The notes: generated by a model from the sequence alone, not told the origin. A DNA stretch of 64,000 bases from JAWKSY01 sp041402125 (GCA_041402125.1 JAWKSY010000016.1:45558-109557); one strand, 5' to 3'. Shown: positions 10,001 through 19,317, counted from the stretch's first letter. A program made the numbers and translations.

Positions 10001-10892
10001 TCGCCGCCGCTCGCTCGCTCTCGCGATCCCCCTGTTCCTCGCCGCGTTCCTCGGGGTCGGCTGCGGCGAGAAGGCCGCCCCCGTCTCGAAGCCGGCGCCG
10101 ACGAAGACCGCGACGACGGCCGACGGCCACCACGGCGCGCCGGTCGCCCTCGGCCGGGTCGAACTCGGCGGTCGAGGCTTCCTCGTCGCGCGGCACGGGC
10201 CGCTCGAGCCGGGGAAGGAGGGCGCGGTCGTCGTCCACGCCGAGGACGGAGGTTCCCTCGCGGACCTCTTCGTCTGGGTCGCCGACGCGAACGGCAAGGG
10301 GCTGAGCGCCCCCGCCGCCGGCGACGTCGAGGGCGGCGGCCTTCATGTCCATCTCACGCCCCGGGCCGGGGCGGGTGCGCCCACGGCGCTGGTCGTCCGC
10401 CGACGCACGGCGGACCTCGACGAGCGGGCGACGCTTCCGCTCCACGGGGGACTCGAGTCCGCGCGCGACGGCGTCGTCGCCGTCCTCACCGATGCGAAGG
10501 GAGCCGCGCGCGGCGCGCTGGAGCTCAAGCTCCACGACGACAACGGCGACCTCGAGCTCTGGCTCTTCAACGACGGCGCCGCCCGGACGCCGCTCGACTT
10601 CCCGCTCGACGCGACGATCCGCGTGGTCTTCCCCGCGCTGGGCGACCGCGAGATCACGCTGCGCGTGCGGGACGCGGAGGAGAATCACGACGAGGACGGA
10701 AAGACGCAGGTCCGAAACGGTCGGACGAACTACTTCATCTTCCCGGGCGAGACGGGCGAGGACGCGAGCTGGCTGCAGGGTACGAGCTTCGCCGCACCGG
10801 TGCGGGTCGAGGTGCCGGTCGGAGGCGAGACGCTCGTGAGCTCGCCCTTCGCGCTCGTGCCGCACGTTCACCTCGGCGACCACGAGCATTGA
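9990..10892 (+). CDS. Lipoprotein with His-rich ends, accessory to the metal pump
   Basis: 300 residues with a lipoprotein signal (LGVGCGEK). After the lipid-anchored Cys a short linker contains DGHHGAP, and the protein ends HVHLGDHEH; between them are beta-rich segments (VELGGRGFLVARHG, LELKLHDDNGDLELWL). No named family is recognised. It overlaps the czcA 3' end by 11 bases, so it belongs to the operon. Periplasmic binding or buffering of the exported metal is the best guess. Confidence 0.7.
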   Translation: MIPDRRRSLALAIPLFLAAFLGVGCGEKAAPVSKPAPTKTATTADGHHGAPVALGRVELGGRGFLVARHGPLEPGKEGAVVVHAEDGGSLADLFVWVADANGKGLSAPAAGDVEGGGLHVHLTPRAGAGAPTALVVRRRTADLDERATLPLHGGLESARDGVVAVLTDAKGAARGALELKLHDDNGDLELWLFNDGAARTPLDFPLDATIRVVFPALGDREITLRVRDAEENHDEDGKTQVRNGRTNYFIFPGETGEDASWLQGTSFAAPVRVEVPVGGETLVSSPFALVPHVHLGDHEH

Positions 10893-10897
10893 AGTGG

Positions 10898-10934
10898 CGC
10901 GGGCCCCGCGCGACGTGGTCGCGCGGGGCCCGCG
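10898..10934. terminator. Strong bidirectional hairpin terminator
   Basis: A perfect 17-base stem (10898-10914 with 10918-10934) with a GTG loop sits between the convergent metal operon and the secreted-protein gene. There is no T-run on either side, so it would act by hairpin alone or with Rho. Confidence 0.65.
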
Positions 10935-10963
10935 GGCGAGGGGCGGCGGAGGATCGTCCCTGA

Positions 10964-12196
10964 TCAGGGCGCGCCGACCGTCTGCGTCGAGACGTTCGAG
11001 AAGCACCAGCCGAGAGGGGCGCCGGCGTCCTGGACCGCCCACTGGAAGCTGAACTGGAAGCCCTTGGGGAAGCCTCCGGCGAAGAAGCCGAAGGAGGCCG
11101 TGCCCGCGGCGGTCGTCGTGGTGCCGAGGGTCGTCCACGAGAAGGGGTTCATCATCAGGCCGTTCCAGCAGGGGAGGAGCGGGCAGAGGTCGAGGATCAG
11201 GATCGCCGGCGTCGTCGGCGGGGCGTTCGTGAGCTGGATCGCGTTGAAGACGCCGGGGCCGGTGATGAAGGGCTCGCGGAGTCCGGCGAAGGGGACGAAG
11301 CCGCTGCTGCAGGAGGCGCCGGGAGTGCCGGCCGGGGCGCAGGAGAGCACCTGGTAGTCGGGCGAGTAGGCGAGGCCGTAGGGCACGCCGAAGCCGGCGA
11401 GCGGAAGGGACGGCGCGGCGCCGAGGGCATCGTGGATGAACGAGCCGTCGTTGACCGTCACGTGGTAGCCGGGGATCTGCGTCGAGCAGGCGGGGGGCGC
11501 GAGGGCGCCGGCGCCGTTGTGCGTGGCGACGGCGAGACCGCCGAGGAGCGTGAGGGTCGGCACGATGTTCACCGGCTGGGGGCCGATCGGCAGGCCGGCC
11601 GGCGTGAAGTGGTAGATGCCGCCCTGCGCGTCGCAGGCCCAGAGCGTGAGGTCACAGGGGTCGTAGTCGAGACCGGTGATCGGGATGCCCACGCCGGGGA
11701 TCGGGAGCGGCGGCACGATGATGTTGAAGGGCGGGAGCGGGTTCAGGCCGAAGAAGGTGCCCCCGTCGCAGGCCCAGAGGATGCCGCCGGCGTCGTCGTA
11801 CCCGAGGCCGGAGATCGGTCCGAGGCCGGCCGGGAGCGGGATCGGCAGCGTTCCCGCGAAGGGCGGAGGCGGCGTGAGACCGAAGACGAGGAAGTTCGGA
11901 TCCATGTCCATCGCCATCTGGAAGCCGTCGGTCGTGTAGATCCAGGCGTTCCGCTGGTCGCAGGTCATCCCGCCGAAGAGACCCACCGTGGAGACCGGCG
12001 GCAGGAGGCTCGCGTTGGGGAGCGGCGGAACGGGCAGCGGCGAGGCGCCGCCGGGATGCGCCGCGGTCGGCAGGTAGGACATGTCCGTCGCGCCGAAGAG
12101 CGGGCCCTTGCCGGCGAAGGTCACCTGGGCCGAGAGGCCCGAGGCGAGGACGAGAACGAGCGCGCAGAGAGCGGTGATCGAGGTGGCGTGTCGCAT
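10964..12196 (-). CDS. Secreted propeller-like protein, paralogue 1 (unknown function)
   Basis: 410 residues with a Sec signal ending SGLSAQ. ATG at 12196 is preceded by GGAGG. Repeated short blocks (NAWIYTTDGFQMAMDMDP, GYDDAGGILWACDGGTF, LDYDPCDLTLWACDAQGG) recur at about 50-60-residue spacing, suggesting a beta-propeller of few blades. The C-terminal 90 residues form a separate beta domain with paired Cys (DLCPLLPCWNGLMMNPFSW) and a Phe/Gly-rich end. No catalytic motif is seen. The neighbour at 12381-13607 is a close paralogue in the same orientation. Extracellular or envelope location is likely. Confidence 0.7.
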   Translation of the reverse strand: MRHATSITALCALVLVLASGLSAQVTFAGKGPLFGATDMSYLPTAAHPGGASPLPVPPLPNASLLPPVSTVGLFGGMTCDQRNAWIYTTDGFQMAMDMDPNFLVFGLTPPPPFAGTLPIPLPAGLGPISGLGYDDAGGILWACDGGTFFGLNPLPPFNIIVPPLPIPGVGIPITGLDYDPCDLTLWACDAQGGIYHFTPAGLPIGPQPVNIVPTLTLLGGLAVATHNGAGALAPPACSTQIPGYHVTVNDGSFIHDALGAAPSLPLAGFGVPYGLAYSPDYQVLSCAPAGTPGASCSSGFVPFAGLREPFITGPGVFNAIQLTNAPPTTPAILILDLCPLLPCWNGLMMNPFSWTTLGTTTTAAGTASFGFFAGGFPKGFQFSFQWAVQDAGAPLGWCFSNVSTQTVGAP

Positions 12197-12228
12197 GGCG
12201 AGCCTCCGGACGAGCGGGTCAGACGAAG

Positions 12229-12246
12229 GAGAGCGCGATCGCTCTC
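12229..12246. promoter_or_regulatory. Inverted repeat in the 5' leader of the propeller-like gene
   Basis: GAGAGCG/CGCTCTC with a four-base centre lies about 33 bases before the start codon of the gene ending at 10964. It could be an operator or a leader hairpin; the sequence does not decide. Confidence 0.25.
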
Positions 12247-12324
12247 GCCCCCCTCACGGCATCGCGGGGAGGGCCGAACAGGAAAATCCCGGCGAGGTTC
12301 CGGGCGGGACGTGGAGCGGCCCGA

Positions 12325-12343
12325 CGCGACCGCTCGGGTCGCG
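12325..12343 (-). terminator. Short hairpin downstream of the second propeller-like gene
   Basis: CGCGACC/GGTCGCG stem of 7 bases with a 5-base loop, 38 bases past the stop codon of the upstream minus-strand gene. No T-run. The rest of 12197-12380 shows no gene. Confidence 0.35.
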
Positions 12344-12380
12344 GCGGGCCTCCCCGACGAGATCGGAGATCCGGGCGCGA

Positions 12381-13607
12381 TCAGGGGGCGCTGACGGTCT
12401 GCGTCGAGACGTTCGAGAAGCACCAGCCGAGCGGCGCGGGCGGATCGAGGATCGCCCACTGGAAGCTGAACTGGAAGCCCTTCGGGAAGCCGCCGGCGAA
12501 GAAGCCGAAGGAGGCCTCGCCCGCCGCGTTCGTGACGGTGCTCAGCGTCGTCCAGGTGAAGGGGTTCATCATCAGACCGTTCCAGCAGGGGAGCTGCGGG
12601 CAGAGGTCGAGGATGAGGATCGCCGGCGTGGAAGGCGGCGCGTTCTTGAGCTGGACCGCGTTGAAGAGGCCGGGACCGGTGATGAGGGGCTCGCGGATGC
12701 CGGCGAGCGGGAAGAAGCCGCCGGTGCAGACGACGCCGCCGGTGCTGGCCGGCGTGCAGCGAAGGAACTGGTGATCCGACGAGTAGGCGAGGCCGTAGGC
12801 GAAGCCCGTGCCCGAGAGCGGCATCGGCGGCGCCGCGCCCAGCGCGTCGTGGAGCATGATCCCGTCGGAGACCGTCACGTGGTAGCCGGGGATCTGCGTC
12901 GAGCAGGTCGGAGGCGCGATGGCGCCGGCGCCGTTGTGGGTCGCGACGGCGAGGCCGCCGAGGCCCACCGGGGTCGGCACGATGTTGACCGGCTGGAGGC
13001 CGATCGGCGCGCCGAGCGTGGTGAAGTGGAAGATGCCGCCCTGGAAGTCGCAGGCCCAGAGCGTGCCGTCACAGGGATCGTAGTCGAGTCCGGTCGCCGG
13101 GGCTCCGGTGAGGGGCATCGGCAGCGGCGGCACGATGACGTTGAAGGGCGGGAGCGGGTTCAGGCCGAGGAAGACCGCCCCGTCACAGGCCCAGAGGATG
13201 TTCGCCGCGTCGTCGAAACCGAGTCCGGTCAGCGGGCCGACCGTCGCGGGAAGCGGGATGGGGAAGGTGCCCGCGGGCGGCGCGGCCGTGGGACCGAAGG
13301 CGAGGAAGTTCGGATCGGTGTCGACGGCCATGACGGTGCCGCTCGTGGTGTAGATCCAGGCGTTGCGCTGGTTGCTGGCCATGCCGCCCTCGATCACGCC
13401 CGTGATGCCGATGGGCGGCAGCAGGGAGGCGTTCGGGAGCAGGGGCACGCCCAGCGGCGAGGCGCCCGTCGGGTACGCGGCGGTCGGCAGGTAGCTCATG
13501 TCCGTCAGGCCCGGCGCGGGGCCGAGGCCGGCGAAGGTCACCTGGGCGGATGCGCTCACGGTGAGCGCCAGTCCGAGGGCGAGGGTCAGGAAGATCGAGT
13601 GTCTCAT
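12381..13607 (-). CDS. Secreted propeller-like protein, paralogue 2 (unknown function)
   Basis: 408 residues from the ATG at 13607, chosen because it opens directly into a signal peptide (MRHSIFLTLALGLALTVSASAQ); the longer open frame upstream is not protein-like. It aligns end to end with the protein at 10964-12196: same opening (VTFAGLGPAPGLTDMSYLPT), same WACDG blocks, same CPQLPCWNGLMMNPF and same end (GWCFSNVSTQTVSAP). The two genes are also alike at DNA level, notably over the last 150 bases, so they arose by tandem duplication. Function unknown. Confidence 0.7.
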   Translation of the reverse strand: MRHSIFLTLALGLALTVSASAQVTFAGLGPAPGLTDMSYLPTAAYPTGASPLGVPLLPNASLLPPIGITGVIEGGMASNQRNAWIYTTSGTVMAVDTDPNFLAFGPTAAPPAGTFPIPLPATVGPLTGLGFDDAANILWACDGAVFLGLNPLPPFNVIVPPLPMPLTGAPATGLDYDPCDGTLWACDFQGGIFHFTTLGAPIGLQPVNIVPTPVGLGGLAVATHNGAGAIAPPTCSTQIPGYHVTVSDGIMLHDALGAAPPMPLSGTGFAYGLAYSSDHQFLRCTPASTGGVVCTGGFFPLAGIREPLITGPGLFNAVQLKNAPPSTPAILILDLCPQLPCWNGLMMNPFTWTTLSTVTNAAGEASFGFFAGGFPKGFQFSFQWAILDPPAPLGWCFSNVSTQTVSAP

Positions 13608-14026
13608 GGTCGTGCTCCGTGTCTGCAGGGTCGCCCCGGTCGCGGGTGCGGAAGCCATCGGCCTCGCCGCCATCACGCAATCGGGGAGTGTTTCGATCGG
13701 AAAAGTTCGGCGCGTGGCGAATTCGGTCGCGTCGTGTCACGAGGAGGGCAGGTCGCCCGCCCCGGCTTGTGCTCGCGGACCATCGCGGCGTCGATGCCGC
13801 TTCCCACGGGAGGGAGCCGATCGACTTCGGGTGTCCGCATTCACTCACGCGGCCCCGGAGGACGTCAATCGGGGAGTTCCACGGGCCGCGGCGACTCCGG
13901 TCCGGAGCCGGGTTTAGGGCGACCGGCCCGGTTCCGGAATTCCTCGGGAGGGCGCCGCCGCCCCCCCGGGGCGCCCGAGGCTATGATCCGCGCTCGGACC
14001 CACTCCCCGGACCCGCGAGCCCGCCG
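13608..14026. other. Intergenic region between divergent genes
   Basis: About 420 bases without a credible gene. A TATGAT hexamer at 13982-13987 is a good -10 candidate for the gene starting at 14027, but no matching -35 box is visible. Nothing else was recognised. Confidence 0.4.
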
Positions 14027-16159
14027 ATGCGCATTCCCGTCGCCCTCATCGTCCTGGCCCTCTCCTCGGTCCCCCTCGCGTCCCAGGCGCCCGCCGACGA
14101 GATCGTCGCCCTCTTCTCGGCCGGCGAGGCGACCGTCGACGGCCGCGCGTTGCCCTATCGCCTGCTCGCTCCGTCGCCGCCGGCGGAGGGAGAGCGCCTC
14201 CCCCTCGTCCTCTTCCTGCACGGGATGGGGGAGCGCGGCTCCGACAACCGGCGCCAGCTCGCCTACCTGCCCGAGTGGATGGCGACGCCGGGGCGACGCG
14301 CCCAGCACCCCTGCTTCCTCCTGGCCCCCCAGTGCCCCGAGGACACGACCTGGAACGACGTCGACTGGCGCCGGATGCGCGCCCGGGGACTCGACGAGAT
14401 GATCTGGTCGCAGCGCGCCGTCGTGGCCGCGCTGCGGGAGGTCCTCCGCCGCCACCCGGTCGATCCGGATCGCATCTACCTCACCGGGCTCTCGATGGGC
14501 GGCTTCGGCGCCTGGGAGCTGGCGGCGCGACACCCGGAGTGGTTCGCGGCCTGCGTGCCCGTGTGCGGCGGCGGAGATCCCGCCTTCGGGCGACGGCTGG
14601 TCGGACTCCCGATCTGGGCCTGGCACGGCGCCGCCGACGCGGTCGTCCCTCCCGCCGCCTCCCGCGACATGGTCGCCGCCGTCGGCGCTCCGGCCCGGCT
14701 GACGGAACTCGAGGGCGTCGGGCACGACTCATGGCGCGCCGCCTACGGAGCCGAGGGGGCGATCGACTGGATGTTCGAACAGCGTCGCGCGAGCGACCGG
14801 GACCTCGCGGGACTCGCCGCCCTCCGGCGGACGACGGCGCTGCGGCCGGGCGAGCGCATCGCCTTCCTGGGCGACTCCATCACCCAGGCCGGCGCCGCGA
14901 AGGGCGGCTACGTCGATCTCGTGCGCGAGGCGCTGACGAGGCGTGAGAGCGGGGGAGAGGTCGCGGTGATCCCCGCCGGCATCAGCGGGAATCGCGTTCC
15001 CGACCTCGAGGCGCGGCTCGAGCGCGACGTCATCGGGAAGGGCGCGACCGTCGTCTTCGTCTACATCGGCATCAACGACGTCTGGCACTCGAAGTCGGGG
15101 CGAGGCACCTCGGCCGAGGACTACGAGGCCGGTCTCGCTCGCCTGCTCGACCGGATCGCCGCGAGCGGCGCCACGGCCGTCCTCGCGACGCCGACGGTGA
15201 TCGGAGAGAAGCCACGCGGCGAGAACGAGCTGGACGGGATGCTCGACCGCTACGCCGGGATCAGCCGCCGCGTCGCGGCCGACCGCGGCGTCTTCCTCCT
15301 CGATCTGCGCCGCGAGATGACCGAGGCGCTCGCGATCCTCGCGCCCGAGGGTCGCGACCGCGGCGCGCTCACCACGGACGGTGTCCACCTGAACGCGGCC
15401 GGGAACCGCTTCCTCGCCGACCGGGCGGCGCTCGCGATCACGTCGGCGCTCGAGCGCCGCGCCGCGGCCGCCCGCGCGCTGCCGGCCGCCCGCGTCACGG
15501 GCGAGGGCTGGACCGCCCTCACCCTGGCGGATCTCGAGAACGTCAACGGCACCCCCGAGACCTGGTCCGAGAAGGACGGCGTGATCCTCTGCTCCGGGAA
15601 GCCCCTGGGCGGGGCGCGCACGCGGCGCACCTACACCAACTTCGAGATGGTCCTCGAATGGCGCCACCTGCGCCACGCGGGCAACTCCGGCGTCTTCCTC
15701 TGGTGCCCCGAGTCCGCCTTCACGGACCTGCCGCCGGGTCGCCTTCCCCGCTCCGGCATCGAGGTGCAGGTGCTCGATCTCGGCTACGAGGAGAACTGGG
15801 AGAAGGAGAAGAAGGCCCCTTCGGACTGGTTCACGAGCCACGGCGACGTCTTTCCCGTCGGCGCCTCGAAGATGAGGGCCTTCACCCCCGAGATCCGCTA
15901 CCGGGCCGAGAACGGTGAGGAGTACTCCGTGGGCCGTCCCGACTCGACGCGCAGCTTCCCGACGAAGCGCCTCACGCGGCCGGCGGGGGAGTGGAACCAC
16001 TACTACATCCGCGCGATCAACGGCGAGGTCCGGCTCTGGGTGAACGGGGAGGAGGTCAACGGCGGTCGCGACTGCGAGCCCGCGACCGGCTACCTGGCGC
16101 TCGAGTCGGAGGGCTCGCCCGTCGAGTTCCGAAACCTCCGCCTCCGCGAGCTGCCCTGA
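14027..16159 (+). CDS. Secreted three-domain protein: esterase + SGNH hydrolase + DUF1080
   Basis: 710 residues with a Sec signal (MRIPVALIVLALSSVPLASQ). Domain 1 (about 25-255) is an alpha/beta hydrolase of the PHB-depolymerase/feruloyl-esterase-like type: LFLHGMGERG, nucleophile S156 in GLSMGGFG, DAVVPP and a GVGHDSW histidine. Domain 2 (about 270-480) is an SGNH/GDSL hydrolase: S284 in GDSITQ, GINDV block, D451 and H454 in DGVHLN. Domain 3 (about 490-710) is DUF1080 (3-keto-disaccharide hydrolase/concanavalin-like fold): GNSGVFLW, IEVQVLDLGYE, AGEWNHYYI, and a VEFRNLRLREL end. All three domains keep their hallmark residues, so this looks like a multifunctional carbohydrate-ester enzyme for glycan breakdown outside the cytoplasm. 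Confidence 0.85.
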   Translation: MRIPVALIVLALSSVPLASQAPADEIVALFSAGEATVDGRALPYRLLAPSPPAEGERLPLVLFLHGMGERGSDNRRQLAYLPEWMATPGRRAQHPCFLLAPQCPEDTTWNDVDWRRMRARGLDEMIWSQRAVVAALREVLRRHPVDPDRIYLTGLSMGGFGAWELAARHPEWFAACVPVCGGGDPAFGRRLVGLPIWAWHGAADAVVPPAASRDMVAAVGAPARLTELEGVGHDSWRAAYGAEGAIDWMFEQRRASDRDLAGLAALRRTTALRPGERIAFLGDSITQAGAAKGGYVDLVREALTRRESGGEVAVIPAGISGNRVPDLEARLERDVIGKGATVVFVYIGINDVWHSKSGRGTSAEDYEAGLARLLDRIAASGATAVLATPTVIGEKPRGENELDGMLDRYAGISRRVAADRGVFLLDLRREMTEALAILAPEGRDRGALTTDGVHLNAAGNRFLADRAALAITSALERRAAAARALPAARVTGEGWTALTLADLENVNGTPETWSEKDGVILCSGKPLGGARTRRTYTNFEMVLEWRHLRHAGNSGVFLWCPESAFTDLPPGRLPRSGIEVQVLDLGYEENWEKEKKAPSDWFTSHGDVFPVGASKMRAFTPEIRYRAENGEEYSVGRPDSTRSFPTKRLTRPAGEWNHYYIRAINGEVRLWVNGEEVNGGRDCEPATGYLALESEGSPVEFRNLRLRELP

Positions 16160-16330
16160 GAGTCCGTGAGAGTATCCCCGCGGGCTTCGACCGGCTGCAA
16201 CGGTGCCGGGCTTCGCCATGCCTCCTCGCCGTATCTTTCCATTGATACGCCTCGTCGGCCTTCCTCGCCCGACTCCGTTTCGCGCGGTCTCGGGCCGACG
16301 CGGGGATGAACTCACAGACTCTGAGCGGAA

Positions 16331-17482
16331 TCAGTCCTCGGGCGGGAACCAGCCGCGCGTCCGCAGGCAGATGCGCACGAGGCCGAGCATCAGAGGGGCC
16401 TCGATGAGCACGCCGACCACCGTCGCGAGGGCGGCGCCCGAGGAGAGCCCGAAAAGCATCACCGCGGTGGCGATCGCGACCTCGAAGTGGTTGCTCGAAC
16501 CGATGAGCGCCGTCGGCGCCGCGTCGGCGTAGCGCAGGCCCAGGGCCCGCGCGAGGCCGTATCCGAGCCCGAAGATGAGGAGCGTCTGCAGCGCGAGCGG
16601 GATCGCGATCCAGAGGATCGTGAGGGGCCGCGCGACGATCACGTCGCCCTTGAACGAGAACAGGAGAACGAGCGTGAGCAGCAGCGCGCCGATCGTGATC
16701 GGCGTGAGCACGCCGAGGAAGCGCTCGCGGAACCAGCGCTCGCCACGCGTCGCGATGACGAGCTTCCGCGACACGAGTCCCGCGACCAGCGGCAGGGCGA
16801 CGTAGATCCCGATCGAGAGCAGGAGGGCGGACCAGGGCATCGGCAGGCGGCCGACGCCGAGGAGAAAGCCGCCGAGTGCGCCGTAAAGGACGAGCATCGT
16901 CAGCGAGTTGATCGCCACCATGACGAGCGTGTGCGCGTCGCGGCCGCGCGCCAGGTGACCCCAGACGAGGACCATCGCCGTGCAGGGCGCGACGCCGAGC
17001 AGGATGCAGCCGGCGAGGTAGCTCCGCCAGAGCGGGATCTCGAGGAGACGGACTCCGTCCACCGCGACGACGCGCCCCGCGCCGTAGGTCGCGCCCTCCG
17101 CGAGATCGAGCCCGAAGGGCAACCGGACGAGATCGACGGCCTCGGGGCCGATGATGCCGCGGAAGACCGTGCCGAGGAAGAAGCTCGCGATCGCGAACAT
17201 CGTGAAGGGCTTGACGCACCAGTTCACGAAGAGGGTGAGGGCGACGGGCCGCACGCTCCGTCCGGCGCGCAGCACCTCCGCGAAGTCGATCTTCACCATG
17301 ATCGGGTACATCATGAAGAAGAGGCAGATCGCGATCGGGATGGAGACGACGGGCGCGCCGTCCACGTCCAGGGTCATCCCGTCGAGCGTGCGGGCGATGC
17401 CGGGCGCGAAGCGCCCCAGCGCGATCCCGCCGATCATGCAGCCGGCGACCCAGAGCGTCAGCCAGCGCTCGAAGCCGCGCAT
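16331..17482 (-). CDS. acr3: ACR3-family arsenite efflux permease
   Basis: 383 residues with about ten membrane segments. The ATG at 17482 is preceded by GAGGAGGGG; an upstream GTG is less likely. ACR3 hallmarks are present: C167 in GVAPCTAMVLVWGHLARG and the Glu in SSNHFEVAIATAV, the thiol and acid needed for As(III) extrusion. A loop of roughly 35 extra residues (after FRGIIGPEAV) separates the third and fourth membrane segments compared with the usual family form. No arsR or arsC is adjacent. It exports arsenite, and perhaps antimonite, across the inner membrane. Confidence 0.88.
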   Translation of the reverse strand: MRGFERWLTLWVAGCMIGGIALGRFAPGIARTLDGMTLDVDGAPVVSIPIAICLFFMMYPIMVKIDFAEVLRAGRSVRPVALTLFVNWCVKPFTMFAIASFFLGTVFRGIIGPEAVDLVRLPFGLDLAEGATYGAGRVVAVDGVRLLEIPLWRSYLAGCILLGVAPCTAMVLVWGHLARGRDAHTLVMVAINSLTMLVLYGALGGFLLGVGRLPMPWSALLLSIGIYVALPLVAGLVSRKLVIATRGERWFRERFLGVLTPITIGALLLTLVLLFSFKGDVIVARPLTILWIAIPLALQTLLIFGLGYGLARALGLRYADAAPTALIGSSNHFEVAIATAVMLFGLSSGAALATVVGVLIEAPLMLGLVRICLRTRGWFPPED

Positions 17483-17590
17483 GCGCGGCGTCCCCTCCTC
17501 GCCCGGTCCGGTCGTGGTCACGCGTCGTCTCCCCTGCACTTCCCCTGGAGTAAGATGCGCGGCGTTCCCCGTCCACCCCGGAGCGGCCGC

Positions 17591-19189
17591 ATGCGTCACC
17601 TGACCGCACACCTCGTGTTCGTCCTCCTCCTCGCCGCGCCGCTGGCCGCCCAGGACGACCTGATGGCCGGCTACCTCGGCGTCCCGATGAAGAAGGTCCC
17701 GACGGAGTTCGGCGGCGGCTACTCGATGTACGTGGCGGCCTGGCCGCTCCTCGACCGCTATCCCGGATCGCGCTTCCAGACCGGGCTCTTCGGCACGTGG
17801 ATGTTCGCGGAGAACGAGGGGCTCGATCACGGCGGCAAGAACTACTCCGACATCGAGGGCGGCCTCGGCTGGTGGCGCGACACCCGCTTCGCCACCGAGA
17901 CGCCGAAGTTCATCATGGGCGGGGTCGCGCTCGGCTTCAGCGCCTGGGCCAACGGGCCGGGGGCGGGGAAGGGGCGCGACTGGGCGAGACCCCAGGGCAA
18001 GTACGCCGTCGCCCAGCTCAGCCCCTGGGTGCTCTGGCCGCCGGACGGCCTGAACCTGGCCCAGGGCACCTGCGGCGAGCTCTTCGGCTACGGCTACCTG
18101 CCGCTGCCGCTCGCGGAGGCGAGGCCGAAGACAGAGGGGCGCGAGTATCCCACCGGGGATCAGTGCTGGACCCTCTTCCTCGCCACCGCAAACTTCAAGG
18201 GACCCGTCGCCTTCTTCACCCCGCACTTCTTCGCGCGCTCGACGGCGGAACGACCGGACCTCCACGGGAAGCTCCTCGACGCCCGGCCCGCGGATCCGAA
18301 CCGGCAGATCCAGATGGAGACGCAGTACGTCCCGAGCACGACCCGGGCGGACGGCGAGAAGCGGCTCTTCGCACGCGTCGCCGCGACGCGCTTCCCCGTG
18401 GACGCGAAGGGGGATTCGGTCCTGGTGCACCGCGTGACCTCCTATCGCCGCGCCGCGCTCGCGGACGCGGTGGCGGCCTGGTTCGCCGGGGGGGAGGCGG
18501 TGAGCGGTCGCGTCGCGGACGAGGAGTCCGTGCGGCACGAGTTCACCGGCAAGGGCTGGTCGTCCTGGCACATCAAGCGCCCGGGCGGCGACTCGAAGGA
18601 GAAGATCCCGGTGGACTGGTCCTCCTTCGCGACGCCGCACGCGCTCGACGCGCACACCTTCGGCTATCGCTGGGACGAGAAGCTCGTCGCGAGGACGGAC
18701 GAGGGCCGTCTCGTGCGCCTGCCGCGCTACTACGAGCTCGACGAGTCCGGGCGGAAGCCGCGCTGGGTGCCGCGCGCCGCCGGCGAGGTCCCCGTGCGTC
18801 GGGCCCTCGACGAGGTCGCCTTCGCCGCGCCGAAGCGCCGGCCGGCCGAGCCCTACGTCACGCCCGAGGACGGCGTCTGGAAGAAGCCCGGCCCCGTGGC
18901 CGGGCCTTTCGAGATCGAACTCGGCGACGGCAGCGTGGTGACCTACGCCTGGTTCCGCTTCGCGGACCAGCCCGCGATCCTCAACGCCGGGCTCACCGAC
19001 GAGGAACGCGAGCGCATGCAGGAGCGCGTCGAGCTGCTGCATCGGCACTGGACGAAGGACCGCGACTACCTCGCCCCGCCGACGCGCGGGACGCTGGCGT
19101 CACTCGATCCGGCCCTCGTCGTCGCGCCGCCGAAGGGCCTCGAGATCGGCCACGTCCCGATCGTGATCCGGCAGGGTCCCCGGAAGTAG
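17591..19189 (+). CDS. Secreted protein of unknown function
   Basis: About 532 residues with a Sec signal (MRHLTAHLVFVLLLAAPLAAQ); an ATG at 17555 is an alternative start but adds a non-hydrophobic stretch. A TAAGAT hexamer lies at 17551-17556. The protein is rich in Trp and Tyr (GGLGWWRDTRF, GYGYLPLP, WDEKLVAR) and ends with a predicted helical segment (ILNAGLTDEERERMQERVELLHRHW). No family or catalytic motif is recognised. It is divergent from acr3 and convergent with the DUF2950 gene. Confidence 0.7.
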   Translation: MRHLTAHLVFVLLLAAPLAAQDDLMAGYLGVPMKKVPTEFGGGYSMYVAAWPLLDRYPGSRFQTGLFGTWMFAENEGLDHGGKNYSDIEGGLGWWRDTRFATETPKFIMGGVALGFSAWANGPGAGKGRDWARPQGKYAVAQLSPWVLWPPDGLNLAQGTCGELFGYGYLPLPLAEARPKTEGREYPTGDQCWTLFLATANFKGPVAFFTPHFFARSTAERPDLHGKLLDARPADPNRQIQMETQYVPSTTRADGEKRLFARVAATRFPVDAKGDSVLVHRVTSYRRAALADAVAAWFAGGEAVSGRVADEESVRHEFTGKGWSSWHIKRPGGDSKEKIPVDWSSFATPHALDAHTFGYRWDEKLVARTDEGRLVRLPRYYELDESGRKPRWVPRAAGEVPVRRALDEVAFAAPKRRPAEPYVTPEDGVWKKPGPVAGPFEIELGDGSVVTYAWFRFADQPAILNAGLTDEERERMQERVELLHRHWTKDRDYLAPPTRGTLASLDPALVVAPPKGLEIGHVPIVIRQGPRK

Positions 19190-19262
19190 TCTCGGAGTCC
19201 GAGAATCCACTCCCGCCTCGACCCCCGTCCGCGCGCGTCGGGGTCGGGCGAGGAGGCCCGAA

Positions 19263-19291
19263 GACGACCGGCGCCGTCGTCGCCGGTCGTC
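19263..19291. terminator. Bidirectional hairpin terminator between convergent genes
   Basis: A perfect 11-base stem GACGACCGGCG/CGCCGGTCGTC with a 7-base loop. Weaker inverted repeats precede it at 19190-19240. No T-run. Confidence 0.55.
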
Positions 19292-19317
19292 GCCGACGCG
19301 GACGACTTCGCGGACTC

